Notes: a model not told the origin generated them from the letters alone. Positions 25,569 to 34,768 are shown, numbered from the stretch's first letter. The stretch is DNA of 45,904 bases from Verticiella alkaliphila (GCF_018904615.1 NZ_JADCNH010000032.1:1-45904); one strand, 5' to 3'. Numbers and translations: made by a program.

Positions 25569-26018
25569 TTGAAACCTCCCCCTGCCCGACCCCGCGCCGC
25601 TCCTGCGGACACGCCGGCCTGGCCCGCCTCCGTGAGTCTCACCCGGTGGCTGCTCGCCCTCATCCTTCTGCTCGCCGGCCTGGTGGGCGCGCTGCACGAT
25701 CACGGCCCTCCTGTGGCCGAGGAAGCTGCTGACGCACCCAGCGCGTCGCTCTTCGCCCTCACGCCCCACGCGATCATTCGCGATGCCACGCACGTGGCCA
25801 TCGTGCTCGAACGCACGTCCGGCGCGCCCACGGGCTGGAAAGCCCCCACGCCGGGGTTGCTCGTCACTCCCGAGCCGCACGATGCCGCCGCGCGCCCCCT
25901 GCGCACCGAGCCTCCCGTGCTGGCCTCCAGCCTGCGCAGTCTGTTGCGCGGCGCGGTTCAGGCGCGCGGGCCGCCGGCATCCTCCCTCACCGGATTCCCT
26001 GTAGCCGCCGTCACCTGA
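25569..26018 (+). CDS. Hypothetical protein with one membrane segment
   Basis: An open frame of 149 codons from TTG 25569, or 128 from GTG 25632 (MSLTRWLLALILLLAGLVGALHDHG), which places the hydrophobic segment at the N-terminus as a signal anchor. After it comes an HDH motif, a Pro/Ala-rich middle and a C-terminal VQARGPPASS. Neither start has a good Shine-Dalgarno. I do not recognise a family; the short secreted, His-containing layout loosely recalls small metal-handling periplasmic proteins such as DUF2946 members, but this is only a resemblance. Confidence 0.5.
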   Translation: MKPPPARPRAAPADTPAWPASVSLTRWLLALILLLAGLVGALHDHGPPVAEEAADAPSASLFALTPHAIIRDATHVAIVLERTSGAPTGWKAPTPGLLVTPEPHDAAARPLRTEPPVLASSLRSLLRGAVQARGPPASSLTGFPVAAVT

Positions 26019-26147
26019 CAGCATCGATCGCGTGTCTCGGCCAGCCGGCCTCGTCCGGGCGGGCCGCGCCGTCAGCCACTGAGCGACGCTGACAGCGAAC
26101 GCCGCCTACCATTGCCCGGTGCGGCCGGAATCGGTGAAGGACCTGTG

Positions 26148-26300
26148 ATGTCGCTCGAATATGCCCTGGCGTGCAGCGCGCTCGCCGTGGTCCTGCTCTT
26201 CTCGGCCTGGCGCGAACGCGCTGGCAACCCGCGAGACGTCCGCCTGCTGGCGACGCTCGGTACGGGCGCCGGATTGGCAGCCGCCGCGGTAGGCCTGTAA
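26148..26300 (+). CDS. Small membrane protein, 50 residues
   Basis: ATG 26148 has GAAGGA about 6 bases upstream. The product has two hydrophobic stretches, YALACSALAVVLLFSAW and LLATLGTGAGLAAAAVGL, separated by a charged turn (RERAGNPRDVR), so a two-helix inner-membrane hairpin is expected. It sits 69 bases before the TerC-type gene on the same strand, with a strong hairpin between. No family is recognised; a role as partner or leader of the TerC protein is possible but unsupported. Confidence 0.6.
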   Translation: MSLEYALACSALAVVLLFSAWRERAGNPRDVRLLATLGTGAGLAAAAVGL

Positions 26301-26312
26301 GCACTGCCGACC

Positions 26313-26344
26313 GCCCCGGTCCTTCCTCCTGGCAGGACCGGGGC
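26313..26344 (+). terminator. Strong hairpin between the small membrane protein and TerC gene
   Basis: GCCCCGGTCC (26313-26322) pairs perfectly with GGACCGGGGC (26335-26344) around a 12-base loop. It may end the small gene's transcript or stabilise a processed mRNA; there is no T-run. I looked for the yybP-ykoY manganese aptamer that precedes some terC genes and did not see it. Confidence 0.6.
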
Positions 26345-26369
26345 ACCCAACCTACGCTGTGAGACCTTC

Positions 26370-27953
26370 ATGCTTGAAATGCTCTCCGACCCAGCCATAT
26401 GGATCGGCCTGGCCACCCTGGTGGTGCTGGAGATCGTCCTTGGCATCGACAACCTGATCTTCATCGCCATCCTGGCGGACAAGCTGCCGCCACATCAGCG
26501 CGACCGCGCCCGCGTCATCGGCCTGTCGCTCGCGCTCATCATGCGCCTTGGCCTGTTGTCGGTGATCTCCTGGCTGGTCACGCTGACCACGCCACTCTTT
26601 CACGTCTTCGGACACCCCTTCTCGGGACGGGACCTGATCCTGTTCTTCGGCGGCCTGTTCCTGCTCTACAAGGCCACGACAGAACTGCACGAACGCCTGG
26701 AAGGCGTGTCGCACAAGACGGCCACCTCCACGGTCTATGCGAGCTTCTCGGTCGTCGTCGCCCAGATCGTGGTCCTGGACGCCGTGTTCTCGCTCGACGC
26801 GGTGATCACCGCCGTCGGCATGGTCGACGAACTACCGGTCATGATGGCCGCCGTTGTCATCTCCATCGGCGTGATGCTGCTCGCCTCCAAGCCGCTCACG
26901 CGCTTCGTGAACGCGCACCCGAGCGTGGTGATCCTGTGCCTGAGCTTCCTGCTCATGATCGGCCTCACCCTGGTGGCCGAAGGCCTGGGCTTTCACCTGC
27001 CCAAGGGCTACCTGTACGCGGCGATCGGCTTCTCGATCCTCATCGAGTTCTTCAACCAGTGGGCCCAACGCAACAGCCGCAAGCAGGAATCGCGTCTGCC
27101 GCGTCGTCAGCGCACCGCCGAGTCGGTGCTGCGCCTGCTGGGCGCACGTCAGGCAGCCGACGCCATGCCGGCGGGCGCGCCCATGGCCGAAGCCGACGGC
27201 CCGGCCGATGCCCCGACCTTCGCGGACGAGGAACGCCATATGGTGAGCGGTGTTCTCACCCTCGCCGAACGCAGCGTGCGCTCGGTGATGACGCTGCGTA
27301 GCGACATCTCCTGGATCGACCTGGAAGACCCGCCCGAGACCATTCGCCAGCAGTTGCTGGAGACGCCGCATGGCATCTTCCCGGTGTGCCGGGGCTCGCT
27401 CGATGACCTCGCCGGCGTGGCACGCGGCAAGGATCTCCTGGGCGATCTCATGCGCCAGGGCCGGATCGATCCGGCCACGCTGCGCGACCCGCTCTACGTG
27501 CCGGAATCGCTGCCTGCCATCAAGCTCATCGAGACCCTGCGCCATGCGCGTGGCCAGATCGCGCTGGTGAGCGACGAGCACGGCATGCTCACGGGCCTGG
27601 TCTCGCCCATCGACATCCTGGAGGCCATCGCCGGCGAGTTCCCGGACGAGGACGAGACACTCGAGATCCAGCGCATCGACACCAACAGCTGGCTGGTGGC
27701 CGGCAGTGCCGACATCCACCTGGTGGAGAACGCGCTGGGCACGCACGGGCTGCGCAGCCCCGACGGCAGCTACACCTCGCTCGCGGGCTTTCTCCTCACG
27801 CACTTCGACCGTCTGCCCCTGGCGGGCGACAGCATGACCCACGACGGCTTCGTGCTGGAAGTGGCGAGCGTGAACGAGAACCGCATCCTCACGGTGAGCA
27901 TCCGCCGGGAGGCGCCGCAGCCAATCGACGGCGCCGAGCCCGTCCCGGCGTGA
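26370..27953 (+). CDS. TerC-CBS-CorC/HlyC membrane protein (YegH/YoaE type)
   Basis: The predicted protein has 527 residues. Residues 1-230 are a TerC-type membrane domain of seven or so helices with the paired acidic motifs LEIVLGIDN (Asp27) and [10 protein letters not shown] (Asp143), which bind metal in TerC proteins. Residues about 285-420 are a CBS pair ([35 protein letters not shown]) and about 435-515 are the CorC_HlyC domain ([31 protein letters not shown]). Proteins of this layout belong to metal-ion homeostasis or envelope stress; TerC relatives export Mn2+ or metalate exported proteins. The exact ion is not readable. Confidence 0.92.
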   Translation: MLEMLSDPAIWIGLATLVVLEIVLGIDNLIFIAILADKLPPHQRDRARVIGLSLALIMRLGLLSVISWLVTLTTPLFHVFGHPFSGRDLILFFGGLFLLYKATTELHERLEGVSHKTATSTVYASFSVVVAQIVVLDAVFSLDAVITAVGMVDELPVMMAAVVISIGVMLLASKPLTRFVNAHPSVVILCLSFLLMIGLTLVAEGLGFHLPKGYLYAAIGFSILIEFFNQWAQRNSRKQESRLPRRQRTAESVLRLLGARQAADAMPAGAPMAEADGPADAPTFADEERHMVSGVLTLAERSVRSVMTLRSDISWIDLEDPPETIRQQLLETPHGIFPVCRGSLDDLAGVARGKDLLGDLMRQGRIDPATLRDPLYVPESLPAIKLIETLRHARGQIALVSDEHGMLTGLVSPIDILEAIAGEFPDEDETLEIQRIDTNSWLVAGSADIHLVENALGTHGLRSPDGSYTSLAGFLLTHFDRLPLAGDSMTHDGFVLEVASVNENRILTVSIRREAPQPIDGAEPVPA

Positions 27954-28037
27954 GGCGGACAGCGGAGGGGTGTCCTGACCGGCCAGCAGGCGGGTCAGCA
28001 CGCCTGACGCGCGAGCGCATCCCCTACGCGCTCGCCG

Positions 28038-28067
28038 GGGCCGGCCAGCTTCTGCTCGAGCCGGCCC
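28038..28067. terminator. Hairpin between convergent TerC-type and Bug genes
   Basis: GGGCCGGC (28038-28045) and GCCGGCCC (28060-28067) form an 8-base-pair stem with a 14-base loop in the 132-base gap. Confidence 0.5.
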
Positions 28068-28085
28068 ACGATCCTTCGGCCTCGA

Positions 28086-29051
28086 TCACTCCGCGGTGAT
28101 CTTGCCCGCGCGAATCACCTCGGCCCAGCGGTCGGCGTCCTCGCGCACCAGCGTCGCGAATTCAGCAGGTTCCGAGGTTGCCGGCACCATGCCCTGCGCT
28201 TCGAAGGCCGCTGCCACCTCCGGCGCGGCCAGCACGCGGCCGATCTCGTCGTTCATGCGCTGCACCACGTCGTCCGGCGTGCCCTTGGGCGCGAAGACGC
28301 CGTACCACATGTCCACGCTGTCCATGTCCACGCCGGCCTCCTTCAGCGTCGGCACGTCCGGCAGCGTGGTCAGGCGTTCGTCGCCTCCGGTCGCGAGCAC
28401 GGCGAGCCGGCCGGACTTCACGTGCGGCAAGGCCACGTGCACCGGCAGGAACATCGCATCGATACGGCCACCCAGGAGATCCGTGACGGCACCCGCCGTG
28501 CCCTTGTAGGGCACGTGCAGCAGCTCGGCGCCCGTGCGCTGCGTGAACAAGGCCATGGCCAGATGATGGGGCGTGCCCACGCCCGGAGTGGCGTAGGTGA
28601 GCGCGCCGGGCTTGTCCTTGGCCGCGGCCAGCAGGCCCGCCACATCCTTGGCCGGCTGCACCTGCGGGTTGGTGACGAGCAACAGCGTGCCCCACGACGT
28701 CTGCGCCACTGGCACGAAGTCCTCCACCGGGTCGTAGGTGAGCGAGGTGAAGAGGCTCCGGTTCATCACCAGGGTGTTCACCTGCACGAGCAGCGTATGC
28801 CCGTCGGGCTTGGCGCGTGCCGCCTTCTCGCTGCCGATGTTGCCGCTCGCGCCCGCGGCGTTGTCCACGATCACCGGCTGGCCGAGGGCGTCGGGCAGCC
28901 GGGCGCCCAGTTGGCGCGCGATGATGTCGATGCCCGTGCCCGGCGTGTAGGGCACGACGAAGGTGATCGGCTGAGTGGGCCAGGCCTGAGCCGCCGTTGC
29001 ACCGAGCAGGAGTGCCGTGGCGGCAAGGCGCCGCAAGCAGGTCGAAAGCAT
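28086..29051 (-). CDS. Bug family tripartite tricarboxylate transporter binding protein
   Basis: The predicted protein has 321 residues. The signal peptide is LRRLAATALLLGATAAQA, then WPTQPITFVVPYTPGTGIDIIARQLG. Family motifs: VDNAAGASGNIGSEKAARAKPDGHT, LLHVPYKGTAGAVTDLLGGRIDAMF, LPDVPTLKEAGVD. GGAG lies 7 bases before ATG 29051. It is 61 bases downstream of the PhzS-like monooxygenase gene on the same strand, so both probably form one transcript, the binding protein supplying the aromatic or carboxylate substrate. The ligand is an inference. Confidence 0.92.
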   Translation of the reverse strand: MLSTCLRRLAATALLLGATAAQAWPTQPITFVVPYTPGTGIDIIARQLGARLPDALGQPVIVDNAAGASGNIGSEKAARAKPDGHTLLVQVNTLVMNRSLFTSLTYDPVEDFVPVAQTSWGTLLLVTNPQVQPAKDVAGLLAAAKDKPGALTYATPGVGTPHHLAMALFTQRTGAELLHVPYKGTAGAVTDLLGGRIDAMFLPVHVALPHVKSGRLAVLATGGDERLTTLPDVPTLKEAGVDMDSVDMWYGVFAPKGTPDDVVQRMNDEIGRVLAAPEVAAAFEAQGMVPATSEPAEFATLVREDADRWAEVIRAGKITAE

Positions 29052-29112
29052 GTTGAGTCTCCGTATGTCATCGTGAGGGCCACGTCAGCGAGGACTCGGC
29101 CCGTGAAAGCCG

Positions 29113-30375
29113 TCAAACGAATGAAGGACGAGCGCGCAGCTGCGCCGGGTCATAGCCTGCCACGCGCTTGTAGTTGTCCGAGATGGCCTGCAGCTCGGCG
29201 CGCGGCACCACGGATTCGATGTCGATGAAGCGCTGGCCACCCGAGCGCTCGAACACCTCCCGCAGGATGGCATCCGGCGGATTGCGCCGGTTGGTCAGCA
29301 CGACGTTGCCGGTGGCCGGCACGCGTTCCGCATCGTAGGCCGCCAGGGCATCCTCACCCACGCCCTGGCGTTTGAGCCGGCCGGCGAGGCAACGAGCGTC
29401 CAGGATCGCCTGGCCCGCGCCATTGGAGCCGCGCGGCACCATCGGGTGGGCCGCGTCGCCCAGCAGCGTGATGCGCCCGTGCGTCCAGCGCGGCAGCGGG
29501 TCCTGGTCCACCATCGGATACTCGAGCACGTCCTCCGAGGCCCGGATGAGCGCGGGCACGTCCAGCCAGTCGAAATGCCAGTCAGCGAAGGCGGGCAGGA
29601 AGTCTTCCAGGCGGCCCGGACGGCTCCAGTCGCGGATCGCGGGCGTCTCGTCCTCGATTTCGGCCACCCAGTTGATGAGCTGGCGGCCCTGGGCGTCGCG
29701 CACGTCGCGGATCGGATAGATCACCATCTTGCCCACCGTCAGCCAGCCTGCGCGAATCATGCTCGCGCCCGACAGGATGGGCTCCCACCAGGTGGTGCCG
29801 CGCCACATGTTCACGCCGGAATAACGCGGCGCCCCCTCGTCGGGATAGAACTGCCGGCGCAGTGCCGAATGCACGCCGTCGCAACCCACGGCCACGGCCC
29901 CACGCGCTTCGCCCGCCGGCTCGCCGTTCGGGTCGACGAACCGCGCGACGACGCCCGTCTCGTCCTGCGTGACACCCGTGCAGCGTCGGCCGCACACCAC
30001 CGCATCCTCACCCAGTCGCTCGCGCACGGCCGCCAGCAGCACGGTCTGCAGATCGCCCCGGTGGATCGAGAACTGCGGCCAGTCGTAGCCGGCGGCGGTG
30101 CCCGCGGGCTCGCGGAAGATGAGCTGGCCGTGTTCGGTGAAGAAGACGGATTCCTGCGTGCGCACCGCCACCGCGTCGAGCGCGCCGAGCAGGCCGAGTT
30201 CATCGAGCTCGCGCACGGCGTGCGGCAGCAGGTTCACGCCCACGCCGAGCGGCTTGAGCTCGGGCACGGCTTCGTAGAGACGGCAGGCGATGCCGGCCTG
30301 ATGCAGGCTGAGCGCCAGCGTGAGGCCGCCGATGCCGGCGCCGAGGATGAGAACTTGAGTGTCGTGCTGGGCCAT
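29113..30375 (-). CDS. PhzS-like FAD-dependent aromatic monooxygenase
   Basis: The predicted protein has 420 residues, ATG 30375 (MAQHDTQVLILGAGIGGLTLAL); ATG 30411 is an in-frame alternative. It is a class A flavoprotein hydroxylase: GAGIGG at residues 12-17, the mid-domain VGCDGVHSALRRQF (DG motif), and GRITLLGDAAHPMVPRGSNGAGQAILD (FAD ribityl site). The segments PLGVGVNLLPHAVREL, FSIHRGDLQTVLLAAVRERLG and YPMVDQDPLPRW resemble PhzS, the 5-methylphenazine-1-carboxylate monooxygenase of Pseudomonas, but no phenazine genes are present, so a different aromatic acid is more likely. The LysR gene is divergent and the Bug gene follows. Confidence 0.88.
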   Translation of the reverse strand: MAQHDTQVLILGAGIGGLTLALSLHQAGIACRLYEAVPELKPLGVGVNLLPHAVRELDELGLLGALDAVAVRTQESVFFTEHGQLIFREPAGTAAGYDWPQFSIHRGDLQTVLLAAVRERLGEDAVVCGRRCTGVTQDETGVVARFVDPNGEPAGEARGAVAVGCDGVHSALRRQFYPDEGAPRYSGVNMWRGTTWWEPILSGASMIRAGWLTVGKMVIYPIRDVRDAQGRQLINWVAEIEDETPAIRDWSRPGRLEDFLPAFADWHFDWLDVPALIRASEDVLEYPMVDQDPLPRWTHGRITLLGDAAHPMVPRGSNGAGQAILDARCLAGRLKRQGVGEDALAAYDAERVPATGNVVLTNRRNPPDAILREVFERSGGQRFIDIESVVPRAELQAISDNYKRVAGYDPAQLRARPSFV

Positions 30376-30456
30376 GGACAGTGCAATCGCAGGAAGAGAC
30401 GGATTCGCCATTAGGCCGCGCGTGGGACAATAAGGGAAATTTAGATGTGACATGGG

Positions 30457-30477
30457 TTCATAAGCTCTGCCTATGAA
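30457..30477. promoter_or_regulatory. Inverted repeat over the lysR start, likely LysR-type site
   Basis: TTCATA (30457-30462) and TATGAA (30472-30477) are perfect inverted repeats separated by 9 bases; the right arm contains the lysR ATG at 30473. The placement suits autorepression and control of the divergent monooxygenase gene, 82 bases away. Confidence 0.6.
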
Positions 30478-31372
30478 TATCTCCACGCGTCAGATGCGCG
30501 CATTCCTTGCCGTCATGCGCACCGGCAGCTTTACGCGCGCGGCCGAGCAGGCCCACATGACGCAGGCCGGCCTGAGCCTGCTCATCCGCGAGTTGGAGAA
30601 CCAGCTCGGTGCGCGCCTCTTCGATCGCACCACGCGTTCCGTGCAGCCCACCCCCGCTGGACGCAAGCTCGCGCCCGTGGTCGAGCGCGCCTTGCTGGAG
30701 CTGGACAACGTCACTGACGACATCGGCGCACAAGGGCTGGCCGCACGCCGCCAGTTGCGCATCGCTGCCACGCCGCTGGTGTCCTCGCACCTGTTGCCGC
30801 AGCTGCTGGCGGGCTTCATCGCGGATCACCCCGATACGCGCGTCACGCTCATCGACAACAGCCTGGGCGACGTCGAGGCGGCCGTGGCCTCCGGCGAGGC
30901 GGATTTCGGCCTGGGCTTCTTCTTTCAACGCACGCCGGGCCTCATGCGAACCCCTATTGGCCGCTTCGCGCTCATGCGGGTGACGCCAGCCGACGCCTTG
31001 CTTGCGAAGCCGGGCCGCGCGCCGTGGTCCTCGCTCGCCGGCCAGCGCCGTATCGGCCTCCCACCGGACAACCCGATTCAGAAGACCATCGATGCCCAAC
31101 TAGTGCGCCTTGGCATCGCGCAGGCCGACACCCAGGCCGTGCACTTCTTCGGCACGCTCATCGCCATGGCGGAGGCGGGCTTTGGCACGGCTATCATGCC
31201 CACGTTCGCCCTGTCGGCGTGCCGACACTACCGTGTGCGCGCCGATGTGCTCACCCATCCCCGAGTGAGCCTTGGCTTCTACCGCATCACCAAGCGCGGG
31301 GCTGGCGAGACACCCGCCATGATGGCATTCACGCAGCGGCTCACTTCCGCATTGCCCTTGATGTCGGGCTAG
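30473..31372 (+). CDS. LysR family regulator divergent from the monooxygenase operon
   Basis: The predicted protein has 299 residues. DNA-binding domain at residues 1-60 (MNISTRQMRAFLAVMRTGSFTRAAEQAHMTQAGLSLLIRELENQLGARLF), then an effector domain with LRIAATPLVSSHLLPQLLAGF and VASGEADFGLGF. It is transcribed away from the PhzS-like/Bug pair, the usual LysR arrangement, and toward a DASS symporter gene, so it may control both. The effector is unknown. Confidence 0.93.
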   Translation: MNISTRQMRAFLAVMRTGSFTRAAEQAHMTQAGLSLLIRELENQLGARLFDRTTRSVQPTPAGRKLAPVVERALLELDNVTDDIGAQGLAARRQLRIAATPLVSSHLLPQLLAGFIADHPDTRVTLIDNSLGDVEAAVASGEADFGLGFFFQRTPGLMRTPIGRFALMRVTPADALLAKPGRAPWSSLAGQRRIGLPPDNPIQKTIDAQLVRLGIAQADTQAVHFFGTLIAMAEAGFGTAIMPTFALSACRHYRVRADVLTHPRVSLGFYRITKRGAGETPAMMAFTQRLTSALPLMSG

Positions 31373-31472
31373 CTCCGCGCAAAAGGGGACAGCCACGTGC
31401 CACTGTCGGGCATGTCACTTGCTGTTACGGCGGTCCTCCCATGCCACCGTGCCGGACGCCACGCTCGCGCTC

Positions 31473-32966
31473 ATGCCTACGCCCACACTCACCGAACGCC
31501 CTTCCGTCAAGCCGATCCCCTCGATCGTCGGCATCGTGCTCTTCGCGCTCGTCCTGTGGTTCCCGGCGCCCGATGGCATGACGCCAGAAGCCTGGCGGCT
31601 CGTCGCGGTGGCCCTGCTGATGATCACCTGGTGGATCACCGAGGCCATCCCCGTGTCGGCCACGGCCCTGCTGCCGGTGGCGCTGTTTCCGATGGTGGGC
31701 GCCACGAGCGCGCGCGAGGCCACGTCGCCCTACGGCGACCCGATCATCTTTCTCTTCATGGGCGGTTTCTTTCTCGCCATGGCGATGGAGCGCTGGAGCC
31801 TGCACCGGCGCATCGCGCTGAACATCGTGTCGCGCACGGGCTCGCAACAGCACCGCATCGTTGCCGGCTTCATGATTGCCACGGCGTTCTGCGGATTGTG
31901 GGTCTCCAATACGGCCACGGCCGTCATGATGTTCCCTGTTGCCTTGTCCGTGGCCAAGCTGATCGCCGACAAAGGCGGCTCCTCGCAGTTTCCGCTGGCC
32001 CTGATGCTCTCGGTGGCCTACGCCGCCTCCATCGGGGGCATAGGCACGCTGATCGGCACGCCGCCGAACGCCCTGCTCGCGGGTGCGCTGAACCAGACCT
32101 ACGGTTATGACATCGGCTTCGCGCAATGGATGATCTTCGGCATTCCGATCATGCTCGTCATGCTCTTTGGTGCCTGGGTGCTGCTCACGCGCGTGTCCAT
32201 CCGTCTGGACCGCAAGACGATCGAGGGCGCCGACGAACTCTTCCAGGCCCAGCTGGCCGATATCGGCCGCTGGTCCACCGCCGAGAAGCGGGTGGCGATC
32301 GTATTCGTCGTCACGGCCCTGCTCTGGATCTTCCGTACGCTGCTGCAGGACTTCATCCCGGGCCTGTCCGACGCCTCGATCGCGATTCTCGCGGCCATTG
32401 CCCTCTTCCTGATCCCCGCTGGGGACAAGGACGGCGGTGCCCTGGTCGACTGGGACATGACCAAGAACATGCCCTGGGGGATCCTGGTGCTCTTCGGCGG
32501 TGGCTTGAGCCTGTCGGCCGCCGTGGTGGCCACGGGGCTGGATGGGTGGATCGGCAACCAGCTGGGTACCTACGCAAGCGCGCTGCCCACCATCGGCATC
32601 GTCCTGCTGGTGGCCTTGGCGGTGCTGGTCATGACCGAATTCATGTCGAACACGGCCACCGCCGCCACTTTCATTCCCATCGTCGCGGGACTGTCGGTGA
32701 GCCTGGGCGAGAATCCCTTGCTGCTCATGGTGCCCGCCACCCTCGCGGCATCCATGACGTTCATGTTGCCGGTGGCTACGCCCCCCAACGCCCTGGTGTT
32801 CAGCTCGGGCTACATCACCATCGGTCAGATGGCTCGGCACGGCTTCCTGACGAACGTCCTGTCGCTCATGGTCATTACCGGCCTGGGCTACTGGCTGCTC
32901 ATCCTGTTCTTCGGTGTCGTGCCTGGCGAACTGCCAGATTGGGCCGTGCGCGCGAATCCGAGCTGA
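31473..32966 (+). CDS. DASS family (SLC13) sodium/anion symporter
   Basis: About 497 residues from ATG 31473; the frame is open to a TTG at 31419, and no start has a good Shine-Dalgarno. Around twelve hydrophobic segments are seen. The duplicated signature SNTATAVMM and SNTATAATFIPI (substrate and Na+ binding SNT motifs), GGIGTLIGTPPNALLAG and LPVATPPNALVFSSG with their Pro-Pro-Asn turns identify the divalent anion:Na+ symporter family, which imports succinate, citrate or sulfate-type anions. Its place downstream of the lysR suggests transport of a related carboxylate. Confidence 0.92.
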   Translation: MPTPTLTERPSVKPIPSIVGIVLFALVLWFPAPDGMTPEAWRLVAVALLMITWWITEAIPVSATALLPVALFPMVGATSAREATSPYGDPIIFLFMGGFFLAMAMERWSLHRRIALNIVSRTGSQQHRIVAGFMIATAFCGLWVSNTATAVMMFPVALSVAKLIADKGGSSQFPLALMLSVAYAASIGGIGTLIGTPPNALLAGALNQTYGYDIGFAQWMIFGIPIMLVMLFGAWVLLTRVSIRLDRKTIEGADELFQAQLADIGRWSTAEKRVAIVFVVTALLWIFRTLLQDFIPGLSDASIAILAAIALFLIPAGDKDGGALVDWDMTKNMPWGILVLFGGGLSLSAAVVATGLDGWIGNQLGTYASALPTIGIVLLVALAVLVMTEFMSNTATAATFIPIVAGLSVSLGENPLLLMVPATLAASMTFMLPVATPPNALVFSSGYITIGQMARHGFLTNVLSLMVITGLGYWLLILFFGVVPGELPDWAVRANPS

Positions 32967-33005
32967 CGGCTCCCGCAACGCGTTGGAATTCGGGCTCTGA
33001 GTTCA

Positions 33006-33024
33006 GGCACGCCTCAGGCGTGCC
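33006..33024. terminator. Bidirectional hairpin between the DASS and membrane hydrolase genes
   Basis: GGCACGCC and GGCGTGCC form a perfect 8-base-pair stem with a TCA loop in the 64-base gap between convergent genes. Confidence 0.65.
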
Positions 33025-33030
33025 ACCGGC

Positions 33031-34686
33031 TCAGGGCCCGTCGCGTTTGAGGCGGTCCAGTGCCTCGGCCGACCAGCCTGGTGCATCCGTGAGCGAGGCC
33101 CAGGCGTCCACGTAGTGTTCGAAGGCATAGGTGTGCCCGTACCCCTTGGGCGGCTCCACCGCGAACATCACGTCGAACGCCAACTGCACCGCGCTCACCA
33201 CCGGAATCCAGCGCAGGTCCGGCGCCACGTCCGGCCCGAGCGGCGGCTGCATCCAGTCCGGCCGGCGCCACAGAGCGCTGGGCTCGAAGAACGTGACCGC
33301 ATCACTCGCATACTGCAGGAAGACCACGCGGTACGGCCCCCAGGGCGCGGGCGTGTCCTCCAGGGCGTTGTGCTGCGAGGTGAAACGGATCACCGACCCG
33401 TCACGGAACTGCGGGAGCCAGGCCGGCGTACCGGGGTTGCGATCGGCCGTCACCACTCGCCACGTCGGCGTGTTGAAGGGTGGCCCCGACCACAGCGCGC
33501 CGTGGTAAGGATCGCCAATCACCTGATGCAGGTCATGACTCAGATTGGAGTTCAAGGCGCCCAGGCTCAAACCGTGCAGGTAGAGACGCGGACGGGCGTC
33601 CTCGGGCAGGCTGCGCCAGTGGTCGTACACCGCCGAGAACACGGCACGCGCCGTCTCCACGCCGTAGTCCGGATCGGCCAGCAGGGCAATCCAGCTGGCC
33701 AGATAGGAGTACTGCACCGACACCGTCGCCACGTCGCCCTGCAGCACATACTCCAGCGCCGACTGGCTTTCCGGATCCACCCAGCCCGTGCCCGTGGGCG
33801 TCACGATGACAAGGTTGGATCGCGAGAAGGCGTCGATGCGCTTCAACTCCGCCAGGGCCAGCGCCGCACGCGCCTGCGGCGAATCGGCGGAGTTGAGGCC
33901 GACATACACCCGCAGCGGCTCCAGCGCAGGGCTTCCTGTGAACTCGGCGATGCGCTCTCGATCCGGCGCGGCGGACACCATGTAGCGCCCTTGCCGGCCG
34001 AGGTCAGACCACGACAACAGCGAGCCGGGCCCGCCGGTCTTCAAGGGATCCTGCGGCCGTGTGCTCGCTTCGTCGAAGAGGCCGTCGAGCTCGCGATAGG
34101 TGCCGTCCAGGGCGCGCATCACGCCCTGCACGAGCAAGCCATTGCCGATGTTCCAGAAGAGCACGGAGGTGACCACGAGGGCGAGCAGCGCCGCCGTCGG
34201 CCCGGGCACGTGGCGCGCGAGGCGCACCGACAACCGGCGCGCCACCAGCCCGAAGAGCCGGCACACCAGCACGATCAGGAGAAACAGCGCCAGCGCCATC
34301 ACCGCCAGCGTGAAGGGCCCTGCGCCGTCCACGGCGGGCATGCCCATCAAGTCGCGCAGGCGATTCTGCCAACCCGTGGACCACCACAACGTGGCAGCGG
34401 CCGCGACGCTGCAGACCACGGCGGCCACCCCCAGCACGATGCGGTGCGCGCGGCCCTGGGCCGAGGGCAGGCCCAGCGCGGCCCATGCCAGCCGCAGCAA
34501 TACGCCGATGCCGTAGCCCGCTGCCAAGCACAGCCCGCCCAGCGCCCCCTGGATCAGGGGCGAGCGTGGCACGAGGCTGGGCGTGAGGGAGGCCGCAAAG
34601 AAGAGCGTGCCCAGGATCAGGCCTGTGCTCGATAGTGACGAGAAGAAGGCCGCGACGAGGCGCAGCGGAGGAAACGACAGAGGCAT
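33031..34686 (-). CDS. Membrane alpha/beta hydrolase (Abhydrolase_9 family)
   Basis: The predicted protein has 551 residues from ATG 34686 (MPLSFPPLRLVAAFFSS); the frame is open to 34839 but would then overlap the second trp leader. Residues 1-200 contain four or five membrane segments (FFAASLTPSLVPRSPLIQGALGGL is the N-terminal family motif, LVCRLFGLVARRL another). The cytoplasmic or periplasmic remainder is the alpha/beta hydrolase domain (SLGALNSNLSHDLHQVIGDPYHGALWSGPP includes the GLSLGA nucleophile elbow; HNALEDTPAPWGPYRVVFLQYASD; EPPKGYGHTYAFEHYVDAW). It belongs to the PF10081/PF15420 family, whose function is not known. It is divergent from the trpGDC leader. Confidence 0.85.
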   Translation of the reverse strand: MPLSFPPLRLVAAFFSSLSSTGLILGTLFFAASLTPSLVPRSPLIQGALGGLCLAAGYGIGVLLRLAWAALGLPSAQGRAHRIVLGVAAVVCSVAAAATLWWSTGWQNRLRDLMGMPAVDGAGPFTLAVMALALFLLIVLVCRLFGLVARRLSVRLARHVPGPTAALLALVVTSVLFWNIGNGLLVQGVMRALDGTYRELDGLFDEASTRPQDPLKTGGPGSLLSWSDLGRQGRYMVSAAPDRERIAEFTGSPALEPLRVYVGLNSADSPQARAALALAELKRIDAFSRSNLVIVTPTGTGWVDPESQSALEYVLQGDVATVSVQYSYLASWIALLADPDYGVETARAVFSAVYDHWRSLPEDARPRLYLHGLSLGALNSNLSHDLHQVIGDPYHGALWSGPPFNTPTWRVVTADRNPGTPAWLPQFRDGSVIRFTSQHNALEDTPAPWGPYRVVFLQYASDAVTFFEPSALWRRPDWMQPPLGPDVAPDLRWIPVVSAVQLAFDVMFAVEPPKGYGHTYAFEHYVDAWASLTDAPGWSAEALDRLKRDGP

Positions 34687-34768
34687 GGCGCGCGGGAATA
34701 ACTCAGGCTGCCCGCGATGATGACACAGCGCATCTCGCCGATGGATTCGGGGCGATTGTCGCCCGTGA

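Noticed and set aside
26301-26369. yybP-ykoY manganese riboswitch upstream of the TerC-type gene
   Set aside because: Only a simple hairpin is present; conserved aptamer loops were not found.
31425-32978. 517-codon minus-strand ORF antisense to the DASS symporter gene
   Set aside because: Highly charged His/Glu/Arg sequence typical of the complement of a membrane protein gene; no ribosome-binding site.
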